From: Paenibacillus taichungensis | GTDB taxonomy: Bacteria; Bacillota; Bacilli; Paenibacillales; Paenibacillaceae | Length of the DNA stretch: 64,000 bases | Reading direction: 5' to 3' | Assembly: GCF_013359905.1 (NCBI RefSeq) | Contig: NZ_JABMCC010000104.1 | Span: 1-64,000, forward strand | Shown: positions 17,093-27,160 of the stretch, one piece after another | Layout of the letters: every line of letters begins with the position of its first letter | How positions within the stretch are numbered: the first letter of the stretch is position 1 | Notes under the pieces: model-generated | What the model was told of the DNA's origin: nothing | The model's database searches: none | The model's input: only the letters and a program-made list of their open reading frames with translations | Made by a program: the position numbers and the translations under genes

Positions 17093-20000
17093 TTACTTAG
17101 TGAAAGTAGCTGGTGCAATTACATTACCGTCAGCATCTTTGATGTTGCTAACAGTAACAGAATCATCAGTATCGAAGTCATTAGTGAATGTTACAACAAC
17201 TGATTTGTTATCAGCTGCAGGAACTGCACTAACTGTAGCATTACCATCACTTACAAAATTATCCACATCTGCAAGAGTTGCATTATCAACGGCTTTGTTG
17301 AAAGATACTTTAACTTCTTTGAGATTAGTAGTACCAAATGCTGCAGTTGCAGTTACTGCATTGTTAATTACGATAGCGTTATTGTTAACAGCGTCGTCTT
17401 CAACATTGAAGTTGCTCACTGCGTTTGCAAGTGGTGTAGAACCATCGAAGTCAAAACCAGTTGCTTTGTCTGTTACATATTTAGAATCATTGTTGAAAGT
17501 AATACGATAGATACCGTTGTATCCACTTACTTTAGAACCATTAGGGTTCAATTTAATTGTAACAACAGAACCAGAGATTGTTGCAGTGTAATCTGCACGT
17601 ACTCCGTAAACCAATTCAGTACCATCGGATTGAGTCACTTTGAACAATTGACCAGCAACATCTTGGTTAGCTGCTTGGATGTCTTCTGTGAAGTTAACCC
17701 AGATAGTGTTGGAAGCAGCATTGAATACGATACCGCCTTTTGTAGCATCGTTAGCTGTAGCAGTAGCAACAACGATTTTTCCATCAGCGTTTTTCAGAAC
17801 ACTTGCTTTGATTGCATCTTTCACATCAAGTGCAGCAGTAGCAGGTTTAATTGCAGCGCCAGCAAGAGATTGAGAAACACCATTAGTTTTAGCATTTACT
17901 TTTACGTTAGTAACAGCTGTATCCAAAGTGTTGTCAGCCAATTTAACGTGTACCAAAGTGTTGTCGGAAGCATCAACCCATGCATCAGTTGCAGATTTTG
18001 ATTGTCCTCCAACAGTTACATCGTAATCACTAGCAATAGCAGATGCAGCAGGTTGAGTCAATTTTACAACGATCTCATTCGTTGCAATTGCTTTTGCTTC
18101 TTTAACAGTGAAGCTGTCAACTACATAATCTGCAGCAAGAGCATTCGCAACATATCCGTTCAATACATTACCAGCAGCAGATCTTACACCTTGAACAGTC
18201 AAAGCAGTAACTTTAACGTTAGCAGGCAGTTTAATCAAAACGCTCTTTTGATCAGCAAGTGTTTCATAAGTTGTACCTGCTGGAAGTTGGCCTGTAACAG
18301 CGCTGTTACCATCAACTGTGTAAGTAGCATAGTAGTTAGCTGGGTTCAGGATTGAACCTTCGCCGTCCAATGCCATTTTCTTATCAAAATTCAAAATGAA
18401 AGAAGAATCAGTTTTTACTGTAGAAACCAATTTAGGTTGAGCAATATCACCTACAGTGATTTCACCAGTGTAAGGCAACATAGTGTTAGCCAAAGTTGTA
18501 GTATCTTTCAAACCAGTCAACTCAAAGCTGTATGTGCCTGCACTCAAAGCATTGGAGAAGTTAATTGTCAATGTTTTGCTAGCATCAGACCAAGCTGGAG
18601 TGAAGATATTAGTTACTGCTTTACCAGTGCTGTCTTTGATTACTACGTTTTTAGCTGCAAATGTAGTAGTGTCAACAGCTTTAGTGAATTTCAATACAGC
18701 GGATTTATTAGTGTTAGTATTGAAAGTGAAGCTAGCGACTTCTGGACGAGTTTGGTCGATTACTGCATTCACAGTTGTTTTGGAATCAGTAACGATTTGG
18801 TTTCCAGAGTAGTCTTTAACTCCATTGATATACAAATCAGTAGCGTACGAAGGAAGTTTTTTCAGTCCAGTGAATGCGAATTTGAAAGTTTTTCCGTCGA
18901 TTTGTTTTTCATAGCCACTTTCGGCATAACGTTTTTGGCTTCCATCCAACCAGTAGATGTTAGCACCGGAAACTGTAGAAGGATCTACATCTTCACTGAA
19001 TGTTACTGTTACACCTTCGAAAGTAACATTAGAAACGCCTGCAATTGTAGGAGCAGTAGTATCTTCAGCTACAGTAAAGTCAAAAGTTTTTTCAAGTACT
19101 GGGTATCCAGCATAGTCTTGAATTGCTTTTTTAGTAACGATTTTGTGGTCGCCGTTAGCAAGTTTAGTGAAAGATTTGATAATTACAGTGTTGCTGTTTA
19201 CATCGAGTGTACCAGACACAACTTTACCATCAATTTCAAAGTAGTTGCTTGCAGCAGATTTGTTAGTGATATTTACTGGCTCGCTGAATGTTACTTTAAC
19301 AGCGGAGTTACCCAGAGCTTCTACTTTATCAACTGTAGGAGCAGCAACATCTGCAGTTGTGAACTTAACATCTTTAGTAGTTACGGAAGTAGTACCACCT
19401 GTTTTAACACCTGTTGCAGACAATTTGTATGAAGTGTTGTTCAACAGAGAGTTTGTAACAGTCAAAACTACGGATTTTTTATCAGCAGATACTGTAGCTT
19501 TTTCAATAGTGTTAGCAGTAGCACCTGTGATATCTCTTACTACTGAGTACAATGCAACTTGCTCAGCAGAAGTTTCATCAACGCTACCATCGAAGTTTAC
19601 AGTTACTTCTTTCAAGTTAGTAGCAGTTACGCTCTCAACTTTAGTAGCTGTAGTTACTACATAAGTAACTTTCTCAGTGAACTCTTTATCTTTGTAAGTG
19701 AATTTCACTTCAGTTTCTTTGTTAGCTTCGAGAGCTTTATCCAAAGTTACTTTAACGGATTCACCGTCGCTGATTTTGAAAGTAACAACTTTACCAGCTT
19801 CGCTTACTTCATAAGAAGCAACTTTCAAGCTTTGAGCTTGATCAATTGCGTAAGCAGCGCCTACAAGCAATTGACGGGAAGCGTTGGATTGGAAGTTCAA
19901 GCTAGTGTCAAGCAAACCAGCGTTGATTGCTGCTTGAACATAACCTTTAGCCCATGCTGTTGCAGTGTTATTAGTTTCAGTTGGAACTTCGAGGTCCAAA

Positions 20001-20398
20001 GCGATTGTCAGAACTTTCGCCATTTCTTCGATTGTTACTTTACCGTTGAAGTCGAAGATTTTCTTCTCAACGTTTTTACCTTCCATGATGCCTGCAGCTG
20101 TTACTGCTTCGATGTAAGGAGCAGCCCAGTTTTTAGCATTGTAGTTTTTATCGTTGTAAGAATATACACCAGTGATTTCTTTCAGGCCAAGCAATTTAGT
20201 GATAACTTTTGCGAACTCAGCGCGAGTCATCTCTTTGTCCAAACCAGCTGTTCCATCTGGGTAACCAGTGAAAACACCTTTTGCTTTCAATGCATCAAAC
20301 TGTTGTTGTGGCGAAACTGCTGTATCACCGAATGCTACAGATGCAAACATTGAGAATGCCATTGCTGTAGACAGAGCTACGGATAAAATTTTCTTCAT
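17093..20398 (-). CDS. Probable main S-layer protein with N-terminal SLH domains
   Basis: The 1101-residue precursor has a classic signal peptide (MKKILSVALSTAMAFSMFASVAFG). It is followed by three SLH modules within about residues 30-200; only the first has a canonical TRAE (MTRAEFAKVITKLLG), while the others read VTIEEMAKVL and ASRQLLVGAA. The remaining 900 residues are Big_5/Ig-like repeats rich in Thr, Val, Ala, Lys and Asp, with very few Cys. This architecture, a 200-nt leader, a sigma-A promoter and a strong terminator all fit an abundant S-layer subunit. The ATG at 20398 has AAGGAGGAG upstream. Another in-frame ATG at 20470 with its own GGGGGTG could give a 24-residue longer form. Confidence 0.9.
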   Translation of the reverse strand: MKKILSVALSTAMAFSMFASVAFGDTAVSPQQQFDALKAKGVFTGYPDGTAGLDKEMTRAEFAKVITKLLGLKEITGVYSYNDKNYNAKNWAAPYIEAVTAAGIMEGKNVEKKIFDFNGKVTIEEMAKVLTIALDLEVPTETNNTATAWAKGYVQAAINAGLLDTSLNFQSNASRQLLVGAAYAIDQAQSLKVASYEVSEAGKVVTFKISDGESVKVTLDKALEANKETEVKFTYKDKEFTEKVTYVVTTATKVESVTATNLKEVTVNFDGSVDETSAEQVALYSVVRDITGATANTIEKATVSADKKSVVLTVTNSLLNNTSYKLSATGVKTGGTTSVTTKDVKFTTADVAAPTVDKVEALGNSAVKVTFSEPVNITNKSAASNYFEIDGKVVSGTLDVNSNTVIIKSFTKLANGDHKIVTKKAIQDYAGYPVLEKTFDFTVAEDTTAPTIAGVSNVTFEGVTVTFSEDVDPSTVSGANIYWLDGSQKRYAESGYEKQIDGKTFKFAFTGLKKLPSYATDLYINGVKDYSGNQIVTDSKTTVNAVIDQTRPEVASFTFNTNTNKSAVLKFTKAVDTTTFAAKNVVIKDSTGKAVTNIFTPAWSDASKTLTINFSNALSAGTYSFELTGLKDTTTLANTMLPYTGEITVGDIAQPKLVSTVKTDSSFILNFDKKMALDGEGSILNPANYYATYTVDGNSAVTGQLPAGTTYETLADQKSVLIKLPANVKVTALTVQGVRSAAGNVLNGYVANALAADYVVDSFTVKEAKAIATNEIVVKLTQPAASAIASDYDVTVGGQSKSATDAWVDASDNTLVHVKLADNTLDTAVTNVKVNAKTNGVSQSLAGAAIKPATAALDVKDAIKASVLKNADGKIVVATATANDATKGGIVFNAASNTIWVNFTEDIQAANQDVAGQLFKVTQSDGTELVYGVRADYTATISGSVVTIKLNPNGSKVSGYNGIYRITFNNDSKYVTDKATGFDFDGSTPLANAVSNFNVEDDAVNNNAIVINNAVTATAAFGTTNLKEVKVSFNKAVDNATLADVDNFVSDGNATVSAVPAADNKSVVVTFTNDFDTDDSVTVSNIKDADGNVIAPATFTK

Positions 20399-20608
20399 AA
20401 CCTTTTTTTCTCCTCCTTGGGCGTTCATAACATTGGAATTTTCTTTAATAGGGTCGCTCGTGTTCCTCATTCTATTGTCGCACCCCCTTTCCAGAGTCAT
20501 GAGCAAGTTAATATAAATGATGTCTGTGAGCATATCACAGAAACTTGTAAACGAGAATAATGATAGATCCATACGAAAATAGAGTAGTTTCCTAATCCTA
20601 CCTTACGT

Positions 20609-20637
20609 ATTATACAATGGGTCTTCCGTGCCGTAAA
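20609..20637 (-). promoter_or_regulatory. Sigma-A promoter of the S-layer gene
   Basis: Minus-strand TTTACG and a perfect TATAAT separated by 17 bases. The predicted start near 20602 gives a leader of about 200 nt, in line with long untranslated leaders on S-layer messages. Confidence 0.65.
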
Positions 20638-20942
20638 GCAATTTTTTCTAATAAATAGACAAGATTCTTCACGAGGTCATTCTTGGTAAGTTCCCCAATG
20701 TTTTTGACTCTACATCTTAAACGCAGCAGATTTCAAAAAGTTGCGGATTCATCAAAAAAAGTTTTGAACTTATTTATGTATTGATGCAGTGCGGGTAAAT
20801 GCGAGGTTCAAAACCTTTAGACCATCAATGATGGAGCAGTCTGCATGAGATTATGTTGTGTCTGGATTGATGGGGACGTTTATTTATACCCGATAACCTG
20901 CTGCATGAAGCGACAAATTCTTCTAAATACAAAATAAATAAA
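20638..20942. other. Intergenic region upstream of the S-layer promoter
   Basis: No gene seen. It contains an inverted repeat, GTTTTGAAC at 20761-20769 and GTTCAAAAC at 20806-20814, with a 36-base spacer, which could be a regulator site or an upstream RNA structure. Confidence 0.4.
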
Positions 20943-20964
20943 AGGCATTCCATATGGAATGCCT
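20943..20964 (-). terminator. Intrinsic terminator of the 113-residue protein gene
   Basis: The perfect palindrome AGGCATTCCATATGGAATGCCT is followed by a T-rich stretch on the minus strand, 25 bases after the stop at 20989. Confidence 0.85.
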
Positions 20965-20988
20965 TTCGTAATGCTCTGGTTCTATAAC

Positions 20989-21330
20989 TTAGCGAATTTT
21001 CATCGCAAGATCAATAATTTGAGCACGCATATTCGGATCACTATTCAATCTCAGATACATGTCGTCAATGGGTTGTCTATTTTCCCGGTATGTCTTTTCA
21101 TGCTTCATCGTGGTGTGAGACCATTCAATTAAGTCATTCTCAGCCAGAACCAAATTGTTATACGCATCATGGAAGCCAGTCGCCTTGACAAGCCCTTCCA
21201 TCACTTCTTGGGAAACTTCCTGCGTTTTACGTGTATCTTCTATTTTCTTCTCCAGAATGACTGCTTGTTTCTCGAACTGTGTCTTTGCCTTCATGTAGCC
21301 CAGCTGGGCTTTCGAATAAATCGGTTTCAT
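20989..21330 (-). CDS. Small helical cytoplasmic protein, unknown function
   Basis: The 113-residue protein has no signal peptide or membrane segment. Its sequence is almost entirely helix-forming, with a likely coiled coil around residues 13-50 (KTQFEKQAVILEKKIEDTRK). GAGGGTG precedes the ATG. It is monocistronic, with its own terminator, and lies between two SLH genes. The family is not recognised. Codon use looks like that of its neighbours. Confidence 0.75.
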   Translation of the reverse strand: MKPIYSKAQLGYMKAKTQFEKQAVILEKKIEDTRKTQEVSQEVMEGLVKATGFHDAYNNLVLAENDLIEWSHTTMKHEKTYRENRQPIDDMYLRLNSDPNMRAQIIDLAMKIR

Positions 21331-21472
21331 TAGCTAACTTCACCCTCTAGATCATTGTGTATTTACCGCTATTGTATCTTAATCTCTAGCAAATTACAAA
21401 AATAGATATTGGTAAAAAACAGATTTCTTCTATTATAAAAGTGTTCTTTACCAGTTGATTTACAGTCATAAA

Positions 21473-21507
21473 AAGACCCGTCCCTTTAGTCCAAGGGACA
21501 GGTCTTT
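21473..21507 (-). terminator. Intrinsic terminator of the second C-terminal SLH gene
   Basis: AAGACCTGTCCCTT and AAGGGACGGGTCTT pair on the minus strand, followed by T residues, 27 bases after the stop at 21534. Confidence 0.92.
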
Positions 21508-21533
21508 CAGAATTGAATAGTTTTCTATACAGA

Positions 21534-24500
21534 TTAGCTCAAGTTTTTAGGGAACAGCTTCGTACTCTTCTTAAGTAATTCAACTGCAATTTTGGCAGCT
21601 TCTGCACGAGTCATATTACCCTTTGGATTGAACTGATATTGAGCTTTGGTTGCGCCAGGCACCGTGACCGGGCTACCTTCCATGATTTTCGCTTTGGTTA
21701 TTGCGAGAACAGCAGGACGAGCATAGAATTCAATAGAGCCTGAGTCCAGGAATGACTTTCCAAGCGTAGCAGCTAGTTTACTGTCGTTCGTCGCCAAATT
21801 GGAGTTCATTGCACGAGCAATCATAACGGCTGCCTGTTCACGTGTAATTGGCATTTCCGGTTGGAAATATCCATCACTCAACCCCGTAACGATACCTGCC
21901 CGAGCAGCTGTCTCGATAGCTTCATAAGTCCAACGATCAGACTTGGTGCTGATTGAGACGTCCTGGAACGTTTGTTGGTTGGCATAATTCAACGGAATAT
22001 CCAGACCTCTAACGAGTAACGTTGCAAATTCTCCACGAGTTGTCTGATCATCTGCACCAAAAGAACTTGCTCTCAATGGATTCATAATTCCTTTGGAATA
22101 CAAAGCATTAAGCAAATTACGAGCCCAAGGGTGGTTTGTAATATCAGGATAACTTCTACTCAATTTCATTACTTTGTAGTATCCGAATTCATCAAATGGT
22201 ACCGTAATCGTGTGACCTTTTGTATCAACGACTCCCCCAATAGGAATCCACTTGCCTACATTGGTTTTATCTGAGTATCTGAATACTGTAATGGTAGAAC
22301 CTACATCGTCTACAATGGAAGGATCATAAGCGATCGTCAGGCTACCTCTTTGAGATGGAGTTAGGACTCTCTCAGCAGCATATTGCGTAAAGTTCCCTTC
22401 CAGACTGTAAGGAGCCAAACCATTGGTTCCTGCGCTATAGCCACTTTCTCCTTTATCTCCAAGCTCCCCAATACCACCGTGAATCCAGTAAATATCAGAA
22501 ATTGGTGTAAAGTTGCTTGTATTGAGTGTTGAACTAAACAAACCCGTAAGTTCAGGCGATACAGTAATGAAACTTTGTGCATTTTCACTACCTTCATCCG
22601 GAGATCCGATCCAGTTACCGTAATCATTCTTTCTCTCTACAATCCCTTTATCCGGATCAGCAATTCCGAACAAAATCTTGTTATCTGGATAGAACTTGGT
22701 CATATTTCTTACTGTTGTGGATTGCAGAACCGTTCCCTTCGGAAGTGAAAGCTGCAGCTCTTTGTTAAATACAGTATATTTATTTGCAACTTTCGGAGCC
22801 ATGTATTGCGTATCTGTTGTAATTGTAGAGGTATAGAATACATTGACTGTGTCATTAATTGTTCCGCCCGGACGAGTAATTTGAATCTTGATTGCGTTAT
22901 TTTTGTCGGGTTTCAAACCTACATAGTCCAGTATAAAACGATTGTTAGAATCCGTACGTTTAACCGCAGGCTGCTTATCAATAACAACCTGAGTAGCCCC
23001 TTCTGCCTCAATATCGAATCTTACAAAGTTTTTATTAACAACAATCTTATCTCCTACGGTTGGCTGAGGAGCAAGAATGCGATAAGAAGATGGTTCACGT
23101 ACAATCTCTAAGCGCTGAGTTGTTCTAGCACCTGTTCTATTAATAAGTTCGAGTGTATACACGTGCGTTCCAGGTGCATCAAATTTCAGGTTTTGAATTC
23201 TTACGAAGAACTGATTTTCATTACCTACAAAATCAAATGTAGGCATCCCATTTTCACCTAATTTATTCGTTTGTAGTACACGATCAGTAGCTTGTGTATG
23301 GGTAAACACTAGTTTGGAGCCAAAGTAAACGTTAGCAATTTGTGCTCCACCGCCATTAATCACGAGATCATAATTTTCTTCACTTGTTACATATTTATCT
23401 TCTTTGAATGCAAATTCAGGCGTAACTGCGAAGATTTTCTTCAGTTCATCCTGTGTATAACTGGTTAGAGCCTTATCAATAAAAGGTTGTCTGGAATCCT
23501 TAGGAACCAGCGTAGGCATAAAGGTTGTCACTGTTGATTGGTTCGTATCAATAACATTGATTCTAAGCGTTGTTGTTATAGTTGTAGGCTGTTTGTTGGC
23601 ATCCTCATCAATTGCACGAATCACAATCGTGTTCTCACCATATACAATCGGCCCTTCCTTCAACACTTTCAATTTAATGGAAAAATCTCCATCGCTGTTC
23701 GGGAAACCTGATGTAACCTGTGTATATTCAGTATCTTTAAGCACCTTACCATTCACTACAAGCTCAGGCTTAAAATCAATCCCCAGCGTCTTAAAGCCAA
23801 TAAACTTACCTTTAACAGACATTGTCTGTTCCGTACTCTTCGAGTCGAAACTATACGTCTGTCCATCTTGCAAATTCTCTACATAGATCGAACTAACAGA
23901 TGAATAAGAAATCTTGACTACTTTCGGAAGATCGGTTGGTTTACCGAAATAAAAACGAATTTGCTGTTCACCACTTACAAATCCCGTAATTTGATAGATC
24001 TGTTGTTTTGTAGTCAATCCCATTGCGGGAACAGTTGGGACAGCATCAATTTTCAGTTTATTTACACCTGTAGGTAAATATTCACCAAAAAGAGTTGCTG
24101 CATTAATATCTTTGCTGGATTCAACCAAAATGAAGAATGTGTCGCTTTTCACTCGTGATCCATCCAGTTTGGTCTTGGACTCTATCGGGCCACTTTTGTA
24201 ATCCGGAAGGTAGTACATATTCAAGATATCCTGGGAACCAGGCGAATACACGTATCCTCCAGTAAATCCTGTGCTGAAATTACCATAAGTGAGGCTGACT
24301 TTCACTTCCTGATTCTTCTTGACATCAGTCCCGCCCTCTTCCAGCTCCATTTTGAAAGGCGTGTCCACTACAAAATCCACGAGTCGATATTCCAAACTAA
24401 TTCCGTCTGCTCCTGCAATCGCAGTTGTTTTGGTTACGTGAAAAGTGAACGTTGGAGGTTGATCTATATTGCTATTCGATAATGTAATTGTTCCATTCGT

Positions 24501-25499
24501 TGGACTAAAATCCGTGCTACTTGCTGAATAAGGTAATAATGCTTGTCCAGACAATTTGCCTTCTTTTTGGTCCGCTATTGTAAAATTCGGATTTGTGTCA
24601 TTCAATATGGATTGCGTCTCTGTTCCTACCGTTAAGTCGAGCTTAGTAAACGGTTGGTTTTTATCAAAATAATACACCGAACGCTCCGTTTCAATGGAGT
24701 TTGATGCACTTGATATTTTAAATTTCAACGTATTTATTCCTGCTTTAAGCTTAAGCTGCGGCAAGAAAAATGATCCATCTTGTAGCATAGCCGAATCAAA
24801 AGAATCGCTACCATTTACTGTAACGGTAACCTGCGTAGCGTTTTGCACCTTACCTTGGATAGATACACGTTCCGTATTAACAACTGTTTCAGAACCTGCG
24901 TTAAGATCGTAGGTTGCATTCCCTGTACCTCCAGAAACAACCGTGGAGATTTTGAAGTTCTCTATAAAGGGAGCTTGGTCATATAAAACATAAAATGTAT
25001 CCGAACGTTCAACAGAACCCTGTACTCCTAAAAAGGTGATCTTGTTGAATCCGGGAAACAGTGTAAGGTTGTTTGCATTAAACTTGTTGTTCCCACTGCT
25101 ATCTGCAGTGACTGCAGTTGTAATGGATTTCGTTTCATCTGGAACCCACTTATCCACATTGCCTTCAGTCGTGGAATTCAACTGCTCTACTTTTACTTTC
25201 ATCGTATCTTTCGAAACAAATGCATATGAACCTGAGATACTAATAGTTGAAGTTGATGTGGTATATGCGTTACTTCTTGAAAGGAATTTCTTGCCTGTCT
25301 CTCCTGAAACCAAAGACAGAATGGATGTTTCCCTTAATACCTTAATATCTGGTGTAAAGTAAGTTGAATATGCGTTAGATCCTGTAGTGTCACCGTCCGC
25401 AGCCGAAGCAACGGCCCCACCGAACAGACCCTGTGGGAACAATGAGAACACCATAGCGACCAACATGATCCATGCCAACGGCCGTTTCTTTTGTTGCAT
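21534..25499 (-). CDS. Very large SLH-domain surface protein
   Basis: The 1321-residue precursor has a signal peptide (LAWIMLVAMVFSLFPQGLFGGAVASAA). The body is a long series of beta-rich, Ig/cadherin-like segments, recognisable by repeated phrases such as GFNKITFLGVQG, AGINTLKFKI, YGENTIVIRAIDED and PGTHVYTLELINRTG, as in adhesin-like proteins. The last 190 residues carry three SLH modules (TTRGEFATLLVRGLD, ITREQAAVMIARAMN, MTRAEAAKIAVELL). It should anchor to pyruvylated wall polymer made by the adjacent tagO-tagA-csaB genes. GAGGAG lies upstream of the ATG at 25499. The ligand or function of the ectodomain is unknown. Confidence 0.9.
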   Translation of the reverse strand: MQQKKRPLAWIMLVAMVFSLFPQGLFGGAVASAADGDTTGSNAYSTYFTPDIKVLRETSILSLVSGETGKKFLSRSNAYTTSTSTISISGSYAFVSKDTMKVKVEQLNSTTEGNVDKWVPDETKSITTAVTADSSGNNKFNANNLTLFPGFNKITFLGVQGSVERSDTFYVLYDQAPFIENFKISTVVSGGTGNATYDLNAGSETVVNTERVSIQGKVQNATQVTVTVNGSDSFDSAMLQDGSFFLPQLKLKAGINTLKFKISSASNSIETERSVYYFDKNQPFTKLDLTVGTETQSILNDTNPNFTIADQKEGKLSGQALLPYSASSTDFSPTNGTITLSNSNIDQPPTFTFHVTKTTAIAGADGISLEYRLVDFVVDTPFKMELEEGGTDVKKNQEVKVSLTYGNFSTGFTGGYVYSPGSQDILNMYYLPDYKSGPIESKTKLDGSRVKSDTFFILVESSKDINAATLFGEYLPTGVNKLKIDAVPTVPAMGLTTKQQIYQITGFVSGEQQIRFYFGKPTDLPKVVKISYSSVSSIYVENLQDGQTYSFDSKSTEQTMSVKGKFIGFKTLGIDFKPELVVNGKVLKDTEYTQVTSGFPNSDGDFSIKLKVLKEGPIVYGENTIVIRAIDEDANKQPTTITTTLRINVIDTNQSTVTTFMPTLVPKDSRQPFIDKALTSYTQDELKKIFAVTPEFAFKEDKYVTSEENYDLVINGGGAQIANVYFGSKLVFTHTQATDRVLQTNKLGENGMPTFDFVGNENQFFVRIQNLKFDAPGTHVYTLELINRTGARTTQRLEIVREPSSYRILAPQPTVGDKIVVNKNFVRFDIEAEGATQVVIDKQPAVKRTDSNNRFILDYVGLKPDKNNAIKIQITRPGGTINDTVNVFYTSTITTDTQYMAPKVANKYTVFNKELQLSLPKGTVLQSTTVRNMTKFYPDNKILFGIADPDKGIVERKNDYGNWIGSPDEGSENAQSFITVSPELTGLFSSTLNTSNFTPISDIYWIHGGIGELGDKGESGYSAGTNGLAPYSLEGNFTQYAAERVLTPSQRGSLTIAYDPSIVDDVGSTITVFRYSDKTNVGKWIPIGGVVDTKGHTITVPFDEFGYYKVMKLSRSYPDITNHPWARNLLNALYSKGIMNPLRASSFGADDQTTRGEFATLLVRGLDIPLNYANQQTFQDVSISTKSDRWTYEAIETAARAGIVTGLSDGYFQPEMPITREQAAVMIARAMNSNLATNDSKLAATLGKSFLDSGSIEFYARPAVLAITKAKIMEGSPVTVPGATKAQYQFNPKGNMTRAEAAKIAVELLKKSTKLFPKNLS

Positions 25500-25590
25500 T
25501 ACGTATCATCTCTCCTCTTTTTAAGTCAGTTACCGTTATATATCGGCCGAAAGGTTCCAATTATTTAGTAAAAACAGCAAAATAAACAAA

Positions 25591-25617
25591 AAACCTTGTC
25601 CACGAGGGACAAGGTTT
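25591..25617 (-). terminator. Intrinsic terminator of tagO
   Basis: AAACCTTGTCC and GGACAAGGTTT form a tight stem followed by a run of T residues, about 45 bases after the tagO stop. Confidence 0.93.
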
Positions 25618-25662
25618 GGGTTGAAAGAATATTCAATAAGATCAGTAAACGAGCGTTTCTAT

Positions 25663-26790
25663 TTAGGATTTCGAGCGGGTCTCCGGGTTCAACTTGACGC
25701 GCATACGCATCAGGAAGTTAATGACCGGCCTTCTGGTTTTGCTTACAAGTCCAATGACTTCTGCTCCAACCTGGAGGAAGAACATCATGATACAGATCAC
25801 GACGAACGTTACCCAGTTGGCTTCGAACATCGCAGCAGAAGATTGGATAATCGCCAGTACACCGAAGAATGCGGCAATACCGTAGATGATCAGCACCGTC
25901 TGACGGTGACTGAATCCAAGCTCACGCAGGCAGTGATGCAAGTGACCTTTATCCGGTGAGAAAATCGGTTTCCGTTGTACCGCACGACGAATGATCGCGA
26001 AGAAGGTATCCGAGAGCGGCACACCGATAATGATCAGCGGTGTAATGAAGGACACGACAGCAATTTGTTTGAATCCAAGCATGGACAGCATTGCCAGAGA
26101 GAAACCAAGGAATAGAGATCCCGTATCCCCCATGAAGATCTTGGCTGGGTGGAAGTTGAAGAACAAGAATCCAACAATACTACCAAGCAGTACAAGACAC
26201 ATCAAGGCAATCATCATGTTACCCATCAGGAAGGACATCACAGCAATGGTACCAATGGCGATACCGGATACCCCAGCAGCCAGACCATCCAGACCATCAA
26301 TCAGGTTAATTGCATTTGTTACACCAACAATCCAGAGAATCGTCAGCGGAATGGATACCCAAGCTTCCAGTGAGGAGTAAGCATCCTGAAAAGGAATATT
26401 GACGAAGTCTACACGGATATTGAATCCGAATACGACTACAGCAGCAGCAACAATTTGTCCGAGCAGTTTCACTTTGGCTGACAGTTCAAAACGGTCATCC
26501 AATGCACCAATCAGTACGATGATCGATCCACCAATCAGAAAAGCACTGACAAAGCTCATGTCTCTTGTCGTAAACCATGCTGACACAAAAGGAAGCAGAG
26601 CAGCAACCGTAATGACAAAGGCCAGGAAAATCCCTAGACCACCAAGACGTGGCATAATCCGAGTGTGCACTTTACGAGCATTCGGCGTATCCATTGCTCC
26701 GATTCTGACTGCGAACTTTTTGACAAGTGGTGTCAAGGCAAGAGCCAGTCCCATTGACACGATAAATCCAATGATAAAGATCGCTACCAT
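25663..26790 (-). CDS. tagO: TagO/WecA family undecaprenyl-phosphate GlcNAc-1-phosphate transferase
   Basis: The enzyme starts wall-polymer synthesis by moving GlcNAc-1-phosphate from UDP-GlcNAc to undecaprenyl phosphate at the membrane. The 375-residue protein has about ten transmembrane segments. Family motifs are present: GALDDRFEL, NAINLIDGLDGLAAG, FHPAKIFMGDTGSLFLGF, and the WecA-type loop DKGHLHHCLRELGFSHRQ. GGGGGT precedes the ATG at 26790. It lies downstream of tagA, separated by a 370-base gap containing a palindromic repeat, so it may have its own promoter. With tagA and csaB it probably feeds the secondary polymer bound by SLH proteins. Confidence 0.93.
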   Translation of the reverse strand: MVAIFIIGFIVSMGLALALTPLVKKFAVRIGAMDTPNARKVHTRIMPRLGGLGIFLAFVITVAALLPFVSAWFTTRDMSFVSAFLIGGSIIVLIGALDDRFELSAKVKLLGQIVAAAVVVFGFNIRVDFVNIPFQDAYSSLEAWVSIPLTILWIVGVTNAINLIDGLDGLAAGVSGIAIGTIAVMSFLMGNMMIALMCLVLLGSIVGFLFFNFHPAKIFMGDTGSLFLGFSLAMLSMLGFKQIAVVSFITPLIIIGVPLSDTFFAIIRRAVQRKPIFSPDKGHLHHCLRELGFSHRQTVLIIYGIAAFFGVLAIIQSSAAMFEANWVTFVVICIMMFFLQVGAEVIGLVSKTRRPVINFLMRMRVKLNPETRSKS

Positions 26791-26890
26791 TTGAACATTC
26801 GACCCCCAATTATAATACCTGTAAGAAATTATAAATCCCCTGATCTCTTTTTATATATAAAAAATCATTTGTTAGTCATTTTTGAATACT

Positions 26891-27043
26891 TGTTACACGA
26901 TAACGAAGAGAGCAAGGAAAACCTGAAGAAGCGAAGCGTTCGCCTTTATCACCTGATTTCAACCTTATAAAGGGTAATAAAAGAAATCTGGGGATAACAG
27001 CGATCGGAAGGTTGCCTTGCTATCGTAGTTGCTCAGTTGTAAC
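26891..27043. repeat. Dispersed palindromic element, copy A
   Basis: An imperfect palindrome of about 153 bases in the tagA-tagO gap. The inner core reads GCGTTCGCCTTTATC ... GGGGATAACAGCGATCG around an AT-rich loop. Outer arms also pair: TGTTACACGATA with TATCGTA...TTGTAAC, and GCAAGG with CCTTGC. Same family as the copies at 33571, 39200, 54141 and 55612. Confidence 0.85.
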
Positions 27044-27160
27044 GTTTTAATTCAAGCAGCACGACACATGTAATCCGGAATGAATTATACGCTGATCACA
27101 GGCGAAATGCCAACCTCAATTTTTAGCAAAAACGTGCATTTTACTCGTAATAGCCTAATT

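Noticed and set aside
18437..19432. Long plus-strand frame rich in Ser, Cys and Phe within the S-layer gene
   Set aside because: Antisense shadow of a Thr/Val/Lys/Glu-rich protein; no start signals.
26891..27043. Copy A as a pair of ordinary bidirectional terminators
   Set aside because: The element is much longer than a terminator, has no T tract next to the stem, and shares a core with four other loci.
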